Of a stretch of 64,000 nt of DNA, positions 7,468-19,429 are shown one piece after another. The notes under the pieces were generated by a model. That model was not told the DNA's origin. It worked only from the letters and a program-made list of their open reading frames with translations, and did not search any database. Origin of the DNA: Puccinellia tenuiflora (Eukaryota > Streptophyta > Magnoliopsida > Poales > Poaceae); NCBI GenBank assembly GCA_012064385.1, contig QRDG01000855.1, forward strand, positions 237,282 to 301,281, in the 5' to 3' direction. Within the stretch, counting starts at the first letter, position 1, and each line of letters opens with the position of its first letter. Position numbers and translations under genes: made by a program.

Positions 7468-10400
7468 CTATCTAGTGTGTGTCCCTTTCTTCTTCGTGTG
7501 TGTCCCTTTCTTCTGATTGCGCCGCAACCATGGACAATCTTCATCATTCAACACGATGGTTGGGTCAGTTTTCACCGTGAAGGGGGGAATTTCATGAAAA
7601 TTATTGTAATCTTCCGACATGTCCGTCTTGTCCTCCACTCCTACGATGTTTCTTTTTCCTGAAAGAACTATGTGGCGCTTTGGCTCATCGTATGATGTAT
7701 TCGCTTGCTTATCTTTTCTTTTTTTCGGTCTGGAAGACATGTTCTTCACATAGAAAACCTGAGCCACGTCATTGGCTAGGACGAATGGTTCGGTGTCGTA
7801 CCCAAGATTTTTGAGATCCACCGTAGTCATTCCGTACTTCGGGTCTACATTTACCCCGCCTTCCAGGTTGAACCATTTGCACCTGAACAAAGGTACCTTG
7901 AAAGAAGGTCCATAGTCAAGTTCCCATATCTGCTCTATGTAACCATAATATGTGTCCTTTTTCCCATTGTTGTTTGTTGCATCAAAGCGGACACCACTGT
8001 TTTGGTTGGTGCTCTTTTTATCTTGGTCGATCGTGTAAAATGTATTCCCATTTATCTCGTACCCTTCAACAGTGTTGTCATGAATGAGACGTGTTTGCAA
8101 CCACCCGCTGAAAGTATTCATGTGTTCTTTTTCAATCGAGTCTTCAGGCTGCTCCGGGCATTTAGAGCGTAAACTATTCATGTGTTCCTGGATATACGGA
8201 GCCACAAAGATGGAATTATGTAGAACTGTGTAGTGTGCTTGATTGAAAGAATCCCAGTCCTTACACATTATTGCTTTCTTTCCTAGCGTGCCTATTCCAC
8301 GCAGTCTCCCCTCATGGCGCGATTGAGGAACACCGATCGGCTTAAGGTCAGGAATAAAGTCAACACAAAACTCAATTACCTCCTCTGTTCCATAGCCCTT
8401 GGAGATGCTTCCTTCTGGCCTAGCACGGTTATGAACGTATTTCTTTAAGACTCCCATGAACCTCTCAAAGGGGAACATGTTGTGTAGAAATACAGGACCG
8501 AGAACGTTAATCTCTTCGACTAGGTGAACTATGAGGTGCATCATAATATTGAAGAAGGATGGTGGGAACACCAACTCGAAGCTGACAAGACATTGGACCA
8601 CATCCTTCTGTAAACCTGGTAGAGTTAATGGATTGATCACCTTCTGAGAAATTGCATTGAGAAATGCACATAGCTTCACAATGGGTACTCGAACGTTTTC
8701 CGGTAGAAGCCCCCTCAATGCAATCGGAAGTAATTGTGTCATAATCACGTGGCAGTCATGAGACTTTAGGTTCTGGAACTTTTTCTCTGCCATGTTTATT
8801 ATTCCCTTTATATTCGACGAGAAACCAGACGGGACCTTGATACTGCTCAGGACTTCAAAAAAGATCTCCTTCTCTTCTTTGGTAAGAGCGTAGCTGGCAA
8901 GACCTTGATACTTATCTGGATTCAGGTGGTCGACTCGTTCGTGCATACGTTGGTGGTCCTGCCGTGATTCTGGTGTATCTTTTGTTTTCCCATACACGCC
9001 TAAGAAGGTTAGTAGGTTCACACACAGATTTTTCGTCATGTGCATCACGTCGATTGCAGAGCGAACCTCCAGTATTTTCCAATAGGGTAGCTCCCAAAAT
9101 ATAGAGCACTTCTTCCATATGGGTACGTGTCCATCAGTGTCATTCGAAATAGATAGACTGCCAGGACCCTTTCCAAAGATTACTTTTAAGTCCTTGACCA
9201 TGTCATATATAACATCACCATTAGGTAATTTAGGATTCGTCCGAGGATCTGGCTCACCTTTGAAATGCTTGCCTTTCTTTTTTATGGCATGCCCTTTTGT
9301 AAGAAATCGCCGATGCCCTAGGTACACATTCTTGTTTCCCAAATGTATACTTTCAGTCCCACCTAAACAGTGTGTGCATGCATTGTATCCCTTGTTTGAC
9401 TGTCCTGAAATGTTATTAAGAGCAGGCCAATCATTGATGGTTACAAACAGCAACGCTCGTAGGTCAAATTCCTTTTGTTTGTGCTCATCCCACATAGGTA
9501 CACCTTCGTCACGCCACAACTGTAAAAGTTCTTCAACCAATGGCCTCAGGTACACATCAATGTCGTTGCCGGGTTGCTTCGGGCCTTGGATGAGCACTGG
9601 CATCATAATAAACTTCCGCTTCATGCACAACTAAGGAGGAAGGTTATAGATACACAGAGTCACAGGCCAGGTGCTATGACTGGAGCTCTGCTCCCCGAAA
9701 GGATTAAAGCCATATGTACTTAGCCCAAATCTTAAGTTCCTTACGTCAGCTGCAAATTCCGGGAACTCCCTGTCGATTTTTTCTCCACTGCGACCCATCG
9801 GCGGGGTGTCTCAGCATCAGGTCTTTCTTACGGTCTTCTTTGTGCCATCGTAACAACTTTGCATGCTCTTTATTTTGGAACAAACGTTTCAACCGTGGTA
9901 TTATAGGAGCATACCACATCACCTTGGCAGGAACCCTCTTCCTGGGGCACGGCTCACCCTCAACATCACCAGGGTCATCTCGCCTTATCTTATACCGCAA
10001 TGCACCGCATACCGGGCATGCATTCAAATTCTCGTACTCCTCACCACGGTAGAGGATGCCGTCATTGATGCATGCATGTATCGTCTGCACCTCTAATCCT
10101 AGAGGGCAGACAACCTTCTTTGCTTCGTACGTACTGGGGGGTAATACGTTATCCCTTGGAAGCATCTTCTTTATTATTTTCAGTAATTTTTCAAATCCCT
10201 TGTCAGATGTACCATTCTCTGCCTTCCATTGCAGCAATTCCAGCGTGGTACCAAGCTTTTTCTGGCCATCTTCACAAGTTGGGTACAACAATTTCTTGTG
10301 ATCCTCTAACATGCTCTCCAACTTCAACCTCTCGTTTTCACTTCCGCTGTTTATCTGTGCATCAAGAATGGCCCGACCAAAATCATCATCGTGCTCATCA

Positions 10401-10761
10401 ACAATGGGCTCATCAACAATGGGATCTTCTTCAGCTTCGTCTTCCCCCATTGCAGTATCACCGTCTTCGGTGAATGTAGGATAGTTATCATTATCCTCTT
10501 CTTCTTCATTTTCTTCCATTATAACCCCTCTTTCTCCGTGCTTGGTCCAACAATTATAACCGGACATGAAACCATGCTGCAACAGGTGGACGTGAATGGT
10601 TTTTGAGGTAGAGTAATCCTGCGTATTCTTGCAGACGCTACATGGACAAGAAATAAAACCATTCGACGGCTTGTTTTTCTCAGCCACACACGGAGAAAAC
10701 TATGCATGCCATTAATATAGTCGGGACATCGTCGGTCACTGTATATCCATTACCGGCTCAT
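7468..10761 (-). pseudogene. CACTA TNP2-type transposase (element B), several lesions
   Basis: This transposase is closely related to that of element C. The start is placed at ATG 10761, just after an acceptor-like TATAATGCAG, matching the start in C. Domains in order: transposase-associated Cys motif (CPCSVC); acidic region; CINDG/CPVCG block; TNP2 core; DUF4218-like SHDCHVIMTQ; DUF4216-like EQIWELDYGPSFKVPLF near the C-terminus. Lesions seen by comparison with C are: TAA at about 10750; a 2-nt insertion in GTGTGTGG near 10693; a one-base insertion in the A-run near 9780; and TAG at about 9631-9633 replacing the Trp of NLPPWLC. The C-terminus carries a duplicated KKKGTHT tail. The long open stretch 7468-9630 shows that decay is recent or slow. 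Confidence 0.88.
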
Positions 10762-10918
10762 CTGCATTATATAAATATATCAAAAACTATTGCACTACAT
10801 CATGAATATATAATAGTGACCAAATTAATTAATACAAGTTCATCACATTAAAACCAAAGTAAAGTAATTGTAATGCATAGTCCTCATAAAACATACATTA
10901 ATTGAAACTAACATACAA

Positions 10919-11570
10919 CTATCTAAAGAATTTAAATCCAACACCAAATGCGATCAAAATCGCAACTAAGGTAATTACTGAACCAACAACATAATGATGC
11001 CAAGCCTCTTGACTAATGGCATATTTTCTAATCTTTTTAATCTTCAAGCGCATTGCATCCATCTTGATCTCATGAGCATCGACGACATCGGCATGCTTGA
11101 ACTCGTGTTCATCGATGATGTCGGCAAGCTTGAACTCCAATTTCATCTTCTCTTCTAGGCATTGGAGACGAAGATCTTCACTTCTTTTCAATTTTGATTT
11201 CAAATCATTGTTTTCTTTTACAAAAAACTCGACAATAGGGTCGGTTGGAATTTCCGGTTCAACTACCTCCTAGATAAAAGTGTCTATGTCAAGTTGGTAG
11301 GTATAGTTGTTATAAACACGAAATGAAACAAATAGTTATGAAAATATACCACATCCGAATCATAGACCGGACGAGGGCCGACGGGGGCAGATATCAAAAC
11401 CATGACACTATACATATAAAAAACATAAGAAAATTATACAAGAAATAAATATGCTTTTAAATCATACAAGTAATTTTTCTTAAAATAAAAGATAAAGAAA
11501 AAAGGCTCACCGAGGTGGTGCCGGTGACGGGATGATGCGGGCTATCGACGGCGGTGAGGACGGGACGACA
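10919..11570 (-). CDS. Small coiled-coil, tail-anchored protein gene in element B leader
   Basis: This is a predicted three-exon gene on the transposase strand, between the 5' terminus and the transposase. The exons are 11570-11511, 11407-11350 and 11269-10919, with good splice sites (CTCG|GTGAGC, TATAG|TGTC, GATGTG|GTATAT, TATCTAG|GAGG). From ATG at 11403 the product is about 134 aa. The frame is also open through the upstream exon. It contains a charged helical region with heptad-like repeats (KMKLEFKLADIIDEHEFKH...) and ends in a ~22-residue hydrophobic segment (VVGSVITLVAILIAFGVGF) followed by KFFR, as in a tail-anchored membrane protein. I do not know its function. Similar predicted proteins may exist in other grasses, but this could not be checked. 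The gene model is inferred. Confidence 0.5.
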
Positions 11571-11880
11571 CTAAAATCCACAAATAATAAGTTAATTTGA
11601 GCTCAAAATGCATATAAAAAATAAACTCTCTAACTTAGGCATTTCATCAAACACCTAGCTAGCACTACAAAAATGAAATGAGCTAAACTAGCAATAAAAT
11701 GAGCTAAAGTTGCAACTTCGGAGGAAAGGATGATGTTGCTAACCCTTGAATAGATGGGGTGCCTTCAATCCTCACAAGTGGTGCAAAAAAATGGGGATTA
11801 ACTTGAGTGAGGGAGAGGAAATGGAGGAGAAATGAGTGATGAACTCGAGCTCAAAATGGTGGTGGCCTCGGGTGGAAGAT

Positions 11881-11888
11881 GATATATG
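11881..11888 (-). promoter_or_regulatory. TATA-like box of element B 5' gene
   Basis: The minus strand reads GCATATATCATC immediately inside the subterminal array and about 310 nt upstream of the first predicted exon of the coiled-coil gene. It is probably the element's main promoter. No other TATA is evident before the transposase. Confidence 0.45.
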
Positions 11889-11894
11889 CAGGGA

Positions 11895-12125
11895 AGACCT
11901 TTGGTCCCGGTTCCAGCCACGAACCGGGACCAAAGGGTCCCTGACAGGGTCCCACGGCTGCGGCAGACGCCAGCCGCATGTGCTAACCCTTTGGTCCCGG
12001 TTCCAGCCACGAACCGGGACCAAAGGTCCAAATAGAACCGGGACCAAAGGTCCCCGGCGCCCCGACCGATGGAACCGGGACCAATGCCCCCTTTGGTCGC
12101 GGTTCTTTATTGTTCCGGGACAAAA
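11895..12125. repeat. 5' subterminal repeat array of element B
   Basis: Repeated ACCTTTGGTCCCGGTT ... AACCGGGACCAAAGG inverted units (two complete around 11898-11938 and 11988-12028, then partial copies to 12125) lie next to the CACTA terminus at 12157. They are the likely binding sites of the element's second protein, by analogy with TNPA sites of En/Spm. Confidence 0.9.
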
Positions 12126-14482
12126 GGGCAAAACCGAAGCCCTATTTTCTACTAGTGTACAGAAAAAGTATCAACTAATCCTCTGCATGCTAAAAAATTT
12201 GCAAAAATTTCAGAGACGTTTAAGTTTACTTAAAAATTATGTTTTCCAGCTGCTGTTTTTCTGTACAGATTCTGACTTTTGTTGCAAAAGTGGCCTCTTT
12301 GCGTTTTCATTTGATTCTTTTTGGATCTCATCCGTTATTTTAAAGTTGGCCACTTAAGCAACCTCCCTGTAACTTGAAAACAAATTTGTTTTAGTTTAAT
12401 GGTAGCACTTTGGAAATGTTATCTTTAGTATACTAATGTCTAACCGTAGAAAAAGAATGGGAGAGTTTTTGTGTTGAAGTTTTTTCACAGGGAATGAAGG
12501 AACATCAAATTGAGAAATATCTAAGATTGGTCAAAACCATAAGCTTGGGGATGCCTTTGCATCCCTCTATATCAACAACCTCTCGGTTTGCAAACCTTCA
12601 AACTTTGTTTTTTGAGCAACATACAAACTTGCATAAACTTGGAGCGTTTGTATCTTAATTTATTATCTATTATATCTTTGTGTTAGCATCATGCACCATC
12701 ACAATAATGAGCTGATTGTTATATCTTTTATTTATACCCTTTCTGGAGAGTTGATTGGAGTTTTATTTGGTTGGTTAGTTATTTATTTAAACTTAAAAAT
12801 GTTGTGTGTATAATGTTGCTTCGTAGTTCATGTTTTCTTATGGTTAGTCTCAACTAGCTAAGAGGGTATAATATGTTATTTTGATGTTAACATGCGTTAT
12901 TTTGTTCATAATGTGGTATGGTGAAGTGGGATCCTCCTCCAAAAGATTTATTCGGATTGACTTGGCACATGCTCACACATGTAAAAGACTAAAAATACAG
13001 TCTGTTATGCCTTGACGGTTTACTGTGCTTAGAATTGTAGTATCACTATGCTCTATTCATTGATTAATTTTGTCACAACGCATGATTATGACAGTAGTGC
13101 TCTCGATCGGTCGCTCCCAGTCTTTTGCTAGCCTTCACCTGTACTGAGTGGGAACTCTGCTCGTGCATCCAATACCCTGAGCCAAAAAGTATTCCATGAG
13201 AGTCCACTATATCTTCCTACATGTGGTATTTCCTTGCCACTCCAAGTAAATTTGTCATGTGGTACCTTTAAATTATTCAAAATGCTCCTTTTTGTGCCTC
13301 TGTTTTTAAGCTCGTGAGGGAGCAGTAGAGAGCTGGATATAACCTGTGATGAGCAAGGTCATTTCCCCCTTTCACCTGGTGTCGATGGATTACGTCTTCA
13401 CTTGAATCAACCCGAGAGCAGCTTAAGCAAAATATAAATATAACTCACCATTCTCCTCCGCGCAATGAAAATCTGAGAAATCAGCTCTAAACATTGGACA
13501 GTGGTGAAACTAAGGAGAAAGAGGAGCGTACTCGCTCCTCTAAAAACCAGCTGCTCTCACAAGTCTAAAAGCCTTGCTTGTTATGGGGGACTAGATAGCT
13601 TCTCTGTTGTGAAATCATTGACAAAGCATGCATCTCTCAAAATTGTTTTACTTTCGTTTATAAAAATAAAAAGCTCTAGCACATGACTAATCTCCGCTTC
13701 CCTCTGCAAAGGGCCTTTCTTTTATATTTATGTTGAGTCATCACCCTTCTTTGAGCACCATCTTATAGAGCATTACTGTCATTCTGAGTATAATGTGCTT
13801 TGTCCCAAAGTTTTAATGATTGGAGCATGTTTGAGATACTCTCTCAATTCTGAAAACTTTACATCTAGTCGCCGTTTAATATCTCAAGAGGTGCCCGACA
13901 TTTATGTTTTGCCCTACAAAAGGGGCAAACGAGAGACCACTCTACCATGCTTTATTATGATCATTATAATCTTGTTAATGTTTATAATTTCATATTATTA
14001 ACTCCTAGTTCGTTGTTATCTTTTCATTAGCTAACATAATTGCTTAAGTTTCATTATCTATATAGCATTTGTCATGCATTTGTTGAAGACATAATCCTAG
14101 CATTCAACATCAAAAATTATTTTGTTATCATTTACCTACTCGAGGACGAGTAGGAATTAATCTTGGGGATGTTGATACGTGTCAAACGTATCTATAATTT
14201 TTGATTGTTTCATGCCACTTTTATCCCTTTGACACTTGTTTTCATACTAAGTTTATGATTTAATTTGACTAACCTATTAATAGTTGCAAAAGTGCACAAT
14301 GTTCTTGTTTTACACTTTGATTTGTAGGAATCACTTGGAAATTGGCAAAACCGCAAAAGGAGCCTTGTTGGAGGTGGACTCTGACTTTCCTGAAATCTGT
14401 CCTCCTCACAGATTTCAGAGATTGACAGTTTTAGACTAGAATCACTAGTAGAAAATGAGGCTTTGGGAAGGGGGCTGGAGAG

Positions 14483-14630
14483 CCATTAGTCCCGGTTGGA
14501 ACACCACCCGGGACCAATGCCAGGCATTGGTCCCGGTTCGACCTGCCTCCGCGCCGTGGGCCAATAGTCCCGGTTGGGCTGGGGGCATTAGTCCCGGTTC
14601 GGGCTACCAACCGGGACTAATAGTCCCCTG
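14483..14630. repeat. 5' subterminal repeat array of element C
   Basis: Several direct and inverted copies of TTAGTCCCGGTTGG / CCAACCGGGACTAA lie between the terminus at 14443 and the TATA box at 14633. The last pair (about 14588-14624) forms a clear hairpin. Confidence 0.9.
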
Positions 14631-14632
14631 CC

Positions 14633-14639
14633 TATAAAG
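14633..14639 (+). promoter_or_regulatory. TATA box of transposase C
   Basis: TATAAAG lies in CCTGCCTATAAAGCCAGCAG, directly after the subterminal array. It is followed by a ~330-nt leader that probably contains an intron ending at TATATGATATGCAG (14972), immediately before the ATG. Confidence 0.65.
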
Positions 14640-14972
14640 CCAGCAGCCAGCTTCTACTCCTCTATTTTTTTCTGCTAGGAGGTGTGAGAGGTGGGTGCTA
14701 GTTTTTTTTCCTTTGCTATGCACTAGAGGTGTTCGATGAAATGCCCGAGCCACATTTCAGTTCACACAAAATGATATGAGGTGCCCGAGCCACCCTTAGG
14801 CTTTGTCCTCTCTCTTTCCTCCGATCGATCGAGGTTAATTAGCAACCTAGCTTTGTCTTTTAATTTCATCTGTAATTGATACAAATTTTGCATGTGTCGA
14901 TATACGGTGGTCATTTCAGTATTGAACATGTATTTTAATTGTATTTGATAAACTTAATTATATGATATGCAG

Positions 14973-17900
14973 ATGGATGCCCGGCGGCGATGGATGTACG
15001 GCGATCGACGCAGTTCCGATTTTCTTGCAGGCTTGCATAAATTTATCCATGTGGCTGAGACAAACAAAGAGGATGGTTTTATGCCTTGTCCATGTGTGGA
15101 CTGTCGGAACGTTAAGGAGCACTCTTCCTCGAAAACCCTTCAAGGCCACCTGCTTCGGAGAGGTTTCATGCCCAGCTATAATTGTTGGACCAAGCACGGA
15201 GAAAGAGGGGTTATGATGGAAGACGATGAAGAAGAAAATGATGATGAGAACTATCGTATGTTCTCTGAAGAATACGGTGATACTGCGATGGAAGACAATG
15301 AAGAAGAAGGAGGTGAAGAACAACGGACGCCAGATGAGCATGCTGATGGTCTTGGTCGGGTCATTTCCGATGTACAACGAGAATGCGATACAGAAAAGGA
15401 GAAGCTGAAGTTGGAGGCCATGCTAGAGGATCACAAAAAGTTGTTGTACCCAAATTGCGAAGATGGCAGCACAAAGCTCGGTACCACACTGGAATTGCTG
15501 AAATGGAAGGCAGAGACTGGTTTATCTGACAAGGGATTTGAAAAGTTACTGAAAATAATGAAGCCGAAGCTTCCAAAGGATAACGAACTGCCCGAGACTA
15601 CGTACGAAGCAAAGAAGGCTATCTGCCCTCTAGGATTAGATGTGCAGAAGATACATGCATGCATCAATGACTGCATCCTTTACCGCGGTGAGGAGTACGA
15701 GAATTTGGATGCATGTCCGGTATGCAATGCACTGCGATACAAGATCAGATAAGATGATCCTGGTGATGTTGAGGGCGATGACGAGCCCGTCAGGAAGAAG
15801 ATTCCTGCTAAGGTTATGTGGTATGCTCCTATAATACCACGGTTGAAACGTCTGTTCAGAAACAAAGAGCATGCCAGGTTGTTGCGATGGCACAAAGAAG
15901 AGCGTAAGAAAGACGGGAAGTTGAGACACCCCGCCGATGGGTCTCAATGGAGAAAAATCGAGAGAGAGTTCCCGGACTTTGCAGGTGACGCAAGGAACTT
16001 ATGGTTTGGTCTAAGTACAGACGGTATGAATCCTTTTGGGGAGCAGAGCTGCAGTCACAGCACCTGGCCCGTGACTCTATGTATCTACAACCTTCCTCCT
16101 TGGTTGTGCATGAAGCGGAAGTTCATTATGATGCCAGTTCTCATCCAAGGCCCGAAGCAACCCGGCAACGACATTGATGTGTACCTAAGGCCATTAGTTG
16201 ATGAACTTTTGCAGTTGTGGGCCATACCAGGTGTACGTGTGTGGGATGAGCACAAACAGATGGAATTTGACCTACGAGCGTTGCTGTTCATAACCATCAA
16301 TGATTGGCCTGCTCTTAGTAACATTTCAGGACAGTCAAACAAGGGATACAACGCATGCACGCACTGTTTAGATAAGACTAAAGGTACATATTTGGAAAAA
16401 TGTAATAAGGTCGTGTACCTGGGGTGTCGTCAATTTCTTCCAGGCAGTCACCCCGTAAGAAAGAAAGGCAAGCATTTCAATGGTGAGGCAGATCACCGGA
16501 AGAAGCCTAAGCTCCCTGATGGTGATGTTATATTTGGTATGGTCAAGGACATAGAAGTAATCTTTGGAAAGGGTCCTGGCGGTCAATCTGTTCCGAAAGA
16601 CGTCGCTACCGGACACGCGCCCATGTGGAAGAAGAAATCTATATTTTGGGAGCTACCCTATTGGAAAGTCCTAGAGGTCCGGTCTTCAATCGACGTGATG
16701 CACGTGACAAAGAATATTTGCGTAAACCTGCTAGGCTTCCTCGGCGTGTATGGGAAGACAAAAGATACACCGGAAGCAAGGGAGGACCAGCAGCGTATGA
16801 AAGACCCAAACAACAAGCATACGGATAAAGGGCGTCATTACTTAAGCAGCTACGCTCTTACGAAAGCAGAGAAGGAAATATTTTTTGAGTGCCTGAGCAG
16901 TATCAAGGTCCCGGCTGGCTTCTCGTCAAATATAAAGGGAATAATAAATATGGCAGATAAAAAATTCCAAAACCTGAAGTCTCATGATTGCCACGTGATT
17001 ATGACGCAGTTGCTTCCGATTGCACTGAGGGGGCTTTTATCGAAAATGTTCGAGTACCCATTGTGAAGCTATGTGCATTTCTCAATGCAATATCTCAGAA
17101 GGTAATCGATCCAGAAAGTCTGACAAGGTTACAGAAGGATGTGGCCCAATGTCTTGTTAGTTTTGAGTTGGTGTTCCCCCCATCATTTTTCAATATTATG
17201 ACGCATCTCCTGGTTCACCTAGTCGACGAGATTGCAATTCTCGGTCCTGTATTTCTACACAATATGTTCCCCTTCGAGAGGTTCATGGGAGTCTTGAAGA
17301 AATATGTTCATAACCGTGCTAGGCCAGAAGGAAGCATCTCCAAAGGCTATGGAACAGAGGAGGTCATTGAGTTTTGTGTTGACTTTATTCCCGACATTAA
17401 GTCGATTGGTCTTCCTGAATCGCGGCATGAGGGGAGACTTAGTGGAAAAGGCACGCTAGGAAAGAAAGCAATGATATGTAGGGACGGGCATTCTTTCACT
17501 CAAGCACACTACACAGTTCTACAAAGTTCCACCTTCGTGGCTCCGTATATCGAGGTACACAAGAATAGTGTACGCTCCAAAAACCCAGGGAAGCCTGACT
17601 CCTGGATTAAACAAAAATACATGGAGACTTTCGGCAGTTGGTTGCGATTACATCTCATGAATGACACCGATGTTGGAGATCAACTCTACTTATTGGCCGC
17701 GTCACCATCTTCGACTGTATTGACTTTCCAAGGGTACGAGATAAATGGGAATACATTTTACACGATTGCCCAAGATAAAAAGAGTACCAACCAAAACAGT
17801 GGTGTTCGCTTTGATGCAACAGACGAGAATGGACAAAAGGACACATACTATGGTTACATAGAGGAGATATGGGAACTTGACTATGGACCTACTTTTAAGG

Positions 17901-18295
17901 TCCCTTTGTTTCGGTGCAGTTGGGTCAACATGAATGGAGAAGGGGTAAAGGTAGACCAGCTGTACGGAATGACAACAGTGGATCTCAAGAATCTTGCGTA
18001 CAGAGACGAACCATTCGTCCTAGCCAATGATGTGGCTCAGGTTTTCTATGTGAAGGACATGAGCTCCAGACCGAAAAAAAGAAAAGATAAGGAAACAAAT
18101 ACAGCACACGATGAGCCAAAGCGTCACATAGTTCTTTCAGGAAAAAGAAACATCGTGGGAGTCGAGGACAAGACAGACATGTCAGCAGACTATAATAAGT
18201 TTGATGAAATTCCGCCATTCACAGTGAAAACTGACCCAAGCATCCCGTTAAATAATGAAGAAACTCCATGGTTAAGGCCGAAGAAGCGATCATGA
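14973..18295 (+). pseudogene. CACTA TNP2-type transposase (element C), stop and frameshift
   Basis: The start is ATG 14973 (MDARRRWMYGDRR), right after an acceptor-like TATGCAG; the end is TGA 18293-18295. Domains in order: transposase-associated domain with CPCVDC (~residues 1-75); acidic stretch (~85-125); CINDC/CPVC block (~230-250); TNP2 core from STDGMNPFG (~350) through the DVMHVTKNICVNLLG block (~575); DUF4218-like SHDCHVIMTQ (~670); DUF4216-like EEIWELDYGPTFKVPLF (~960). Two lesions are visible against element B: TAA at 15750-15752 where B has CGA, and a one-base deletion near 17045 that moves the remainder (ENVRVPIVKLCAF...) to another frame. The rest is well conserved. The gene is convergent with the antisense unit that follows. 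Confidence 0.92.
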
Positions 18296-18360
18296 TCTAA
18301 GTATGAGTGTAATAGTATATAAAACAATTTATGTATGAGTGTTCTCAAAACCTTTTTATG

Positions 18361-18710
18361 TATGAATGATTTGTATTCGGTCGATGAACTGAAGGATGTT
18401 GGATGCTCCATGGCTACGGCGTAGAAGAAAACCACAACACTAGATAGGGATGTTGGTGATTTGTAATAATGGCTATATGCGAATACAAACCGTATGTTTT
18501 GACTATATGCACCGTCGGGATGTATGCATGGAATCTGAATGATTTGTATTCGGTCGATGAACTGAAGGATTTCTAGATAGAACAAAACACACGGTATCAC
18601 CTGCATACAACCCTACTGTGGCTAGAGAGTGCCCGCATATCAAATGCACCGTAGGGCGTATGCAGGTGAAACCGTTTGATTTGTATTCGGTTGATGAACT
18701 GAATGATCAG
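18361..18710. repeat. Repeated module GATTTGTATTCGGTCGATGA in element C
   Basis: The module GATTTGTATTCGGTCGATGA followed by ACTGAAGGAT occurs at about 18368, 18540 and 18678, in diverged form near 19315, and once inverted in element B (7298-7327). The copies flank hairpin copies (full at 18591-18675, a right arm only at about 18508-18530). This suggests the hairpin-plus-module unit has been duplicated repeatedly within the element family. Confidence 0.75.
18591..18675 (-). ncRNA. Hairpin of element C, homologous to hairpin 3 of B
   Basis: The arms CACCTGCATACAACCCTACTG (18598-18620, two mismatches or bulges) and 18647-18668 pair around a 26-nt loop (18621-18646). The pairing is extended by ACGGT/ACCGT at 18591-18595 and 18671-18675. 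The loop matches that of element B at about 22 of 26 positions. The stem differs from B at paired positions, but pairing is kept. It is oriented with the antisense promoter at 18981. Whether small RNAs arise from it is unknown. Confidence 0.55.
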
Positions 18711-18800
18711 AGCGCCTTGCCGCTGCTTGGATCCGACCTGAGGGGCATGGCTACCACTTCCACCACCACCACCACTCCCACCTCCTCGGCAATTCATCAT
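18597..18800 (-). CDS. Gly/Ser-rich small ORF of the antisense unit (C)
   Basis: This 67-codon frame begins MMNCRGGGSGGGGGSGSHAP, the same start as the mini-ORF of element B. It then reads into the repeated module and hairpin, because the segment carrying foldbacks 1 and 2 of B is absent. Only the first ~20 residues are shared, so a conserved protein function is doubtful. The start lies about 180 nt 3' of the conserved TATA box. Confidence 0.35.
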   Translation of the reverse strand: MMNCRGGGSGGGGGSGSHAPQVGSKQRQGALIIQFINRIQIKRFHLHTPYGAFDMRALSSHSRVVCR

Positions 18801-18980
18801 TGTGTCACCCTAATCCAGTGGTTGGATTCAACCTACCCGAGGGCTTGTGTTTCCAACAACGTCGTTGGATTCAACACAATAATGCTAGGGAACATGCCAG
18901 CGGGTAGGCTAAATCCAACCATTGGGTTCGGTGGCAAAGGTAGACGCTCGTTGTGTGCCGTTCGCTGCAGGGACGTTGCT

Positions 18981-18987
18981 ATTTATA
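18981..18987 (-). promoter_or_regulatory. TATA box of the antisense unit in element C
   Basis: The minus strand reads GCATATAAATAGCAACGTCCC, matching the element B box at 6810-6818 with the same flanks. Upstream on this strand lie the CACACGGATCGTGTG array and an AACCGGTACTAAAGG motif. Confidence 0.62.
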
Positions 18988-19029
18988 TGCGATTAGAAGG
19001 TGTACCTGTGGATGAGGTGGGAGTGCAGA

Positions 19030-19310
19030 TCCAATAGGTCACAAGCCCTCAAAAGAAACACACCCCTGATCCAACGGCTCGCAAGCGCTTGAAAGAAACA
19101 CACGATCCGTGTGCTTCTGATCAAACGGCTCACAAGCGCTCTAAAGAAACACACGATCCGTGTGCTTCTGATCCAACGGCTCACAAGCGCTCTAAAGAAA
19201 CACACGATCCGTGTGCTTCTGATCCAACGGCTCGCAAGCGCTCTAAATAAACACACGATCCGTGTGCTTCTTTAGTCCCGGTTGGTAACACGAACCGGTA
19301 CTAAAGGCCC
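19030..19310 (-). repeat. Tandem array with CACACGATCCGTGTG palindrome (element C)
   Basis: There are five copies of TGATCCAACGGCTCRCAAGCGCT, each of the later ones joined to AAACACACGATCCGTGTGCTT. One TTTAGTCCCGGTTGG ... CCGGTACTAAAGG unit lies at about 19271-19308. It is the inverted equivalent of 6409-6775 in element B and lies upstream of the antisense TATA box. Confidence 0.87.
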
Positions 19311-19345
19311 TGATCCGGTCGATTACCTGAAGGATTTCTGTATAC

Positions 19346-19392
19346 AGCCCAACGATGGCTCGTGAGTGCCTGCATATCAAATGCACCGTTGG
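19346..19392 (-). repeat. Degenerate second hairpin copy in element C
   Basis: The arms AGCCCAACGATG (19346-19357) and CACCGTTGG (19384-19392) surround a 26-nt loop that looks identical to the loop of hairpin 3 in element B. One arm is truncated by AT-rich DNA at 19393. It lies upstream of the antisense promoter rather than downstream, so it is probably a relic. Confidence 0.6.
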
Positions 19393-19429
19393 AGCTCAAA
19401 TTTAAACACTTTTCATGTTGAAAGTTTAG

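Larger units (their letters stand above)
4823..12157 (-). mobile_element. CACTA element B, 5' two-thirds; continues left of A
   Basis: The 5' terminus is at 12157, where the minus strand begins CACTAGTAGAAAATAGGG; the following TAC (12158-12160) is the expected 3-bp target duplication. Moving leftwards there are: a subterminal AACCGGGACCAAAGG array, a small coiled-coil/TM gene, the transposase pseudogene, an opposing antisense unit with hairpins, a short ORF, an AT-rich stretch, a second array of the motif (5030-5155), and a GC-rich leader equivalent to 20180-20525 of element C. The leader is cut at 4823 by element A. The 3' terminus is outside the window. B lies in the internal 3' region of Gypsy element G. 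Confidence 0.85.
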
